Below, piece by piece: positions 63,969 to 64,000 of a DNA stretch of 64,000 bases. Position numbers and translations under genes: made by a program. Location: contig NZ_JAKRNI010000015.1 of NCBI RefSeq assembly GCF_022346945.1, positions 1 to 64,000 on the forward strand. The letters are read 5' to 3'. The notes under the pieces were generated by a model. That model searched no databases and was not told the origin of the DNA. It saw only the letters and a list, made by a program, of their open reading frames with translations. Origin of the DNA: Microbacterium sp. ACRRU (lineage in GTDB: Bacteria; Actinomycetota; Actinomycetes; Actinomycetales; Microbacteriaceae). The first letter of the stretch is position 1, and each line of letters begins with the position of its first letter.

Positions 63969-64000
63969 GCGTCACCGGTCTGTCCGCGACGCTGCCTCCC
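63965..64000 (+). CDS. Start of the gene after oleA (cut by the window end)
   Basis: GTG at 63965 overlaps the oleA stop (GTGA) and twelve codons remain: VSVTGLSATLPP. In other actinobacteria the gene after oleA encodes the alpha/beta-hydrolase OleB or OleBC; twelve residues cannot prove it. Confidence 0.45.
   Translation, partial: MSVTGLSATLPP

Overview
The window is a stretch of ordinary chromosome from a high-GC Gram-positive actinobacterium, most likely Microbacterium or a close Microbacteriaceae relative. Support: about 70% GC (my estimate), frequent GTG starts, the actinobacterial gene set mtrA-mtrB-lpqB, whiB1-pdtaS, sigR-rsrA, fused kgd, guaB1 and long-form hpf, and abundant leaderless-type starts. 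I see no prophage, insertion sequence, CRISPR array, rRNA or tRNA.

Layout. 1-4.5 kb: the 3' end of a pspA-like gene, an arginase-fold protein, a small HExxH protein, a siderophore-interaction-domain gene behind a DtxR/IdeR-type iron box, a CX5R phosphatase, an AhpD-like protein and a hydrolase. 4.6-9.6 kb: a complete five-gene peptide/nickel-type ABC importer operon with overlapping starts. 9.7-11.1 kb: a protealysin-like M4 protease with an emfourin-like inhibitor. 11.1-19 kb: GNAT, ung, a phosphoribosyltransferase, MFS, SDR, then metY and metX separated by an opposite-strand SDR. 19-21 kb: repeat-rich intergenic DNA flanking an MFS gene. 21-28 kb: thiamine-binding protein, GT87 mannosyltransferase, nnrD, old yellow enzyme, a CNNM/CorC pair and a GH76 protein. 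28-33.5 kb: guaB1 and kgd. 33.6-37.4 kb: an MprF-like aminoacyl-phosphatidylglycerol synthase overlapping a membrane-anchored esterase. 37.4-50.1 kb: eis-like, rsrA, sigR, aroA, rsgA, bcp, whiB1, pdtaS, an Rv3235-family gene, an aminotransferase and secA; most of this order is shared with the Mycobacterium tuberculosis Rv3219-Rv3240 region. 50.3-62.8 kb: a coiled-coil protein, hpf, comF, lpqB-mtrB-mtrA, and the divergent operon of a membrane protein, DUF4129, DUF4350, MoxR ATPase and DUF58. 62.9-64 kb: a disrupted oleA-like gene and the first codons of the next gene.

How the genes work together. Envelope and stress functions dominate: MtrAB-LpqB, MoxR-DUF58-DUF4129, MprF-like plus esterase, SecA, SigR-RsrA, PdtaS and WhiB1. 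Two regulatory sites are readable directly: a GGAAT-N18-GTT promoter for sigR (autoregulation), and an iron box over the promoter of the siderophore-interaction gene.

The most unusual signals are (i) a 48-nt low-GC block with two in-frame amber codons inside an otherwise full-length oleA-like frame; (ii) three exact-period 92-bp palindromic units after metX; (iii) a 21-bp minisatellite built around GGATGCC, a heptamer that recurs about 100 times in the window; and (iv) a [T/C]A-NNN-T hexamer placed 6-7 nt before about twenty start codons.
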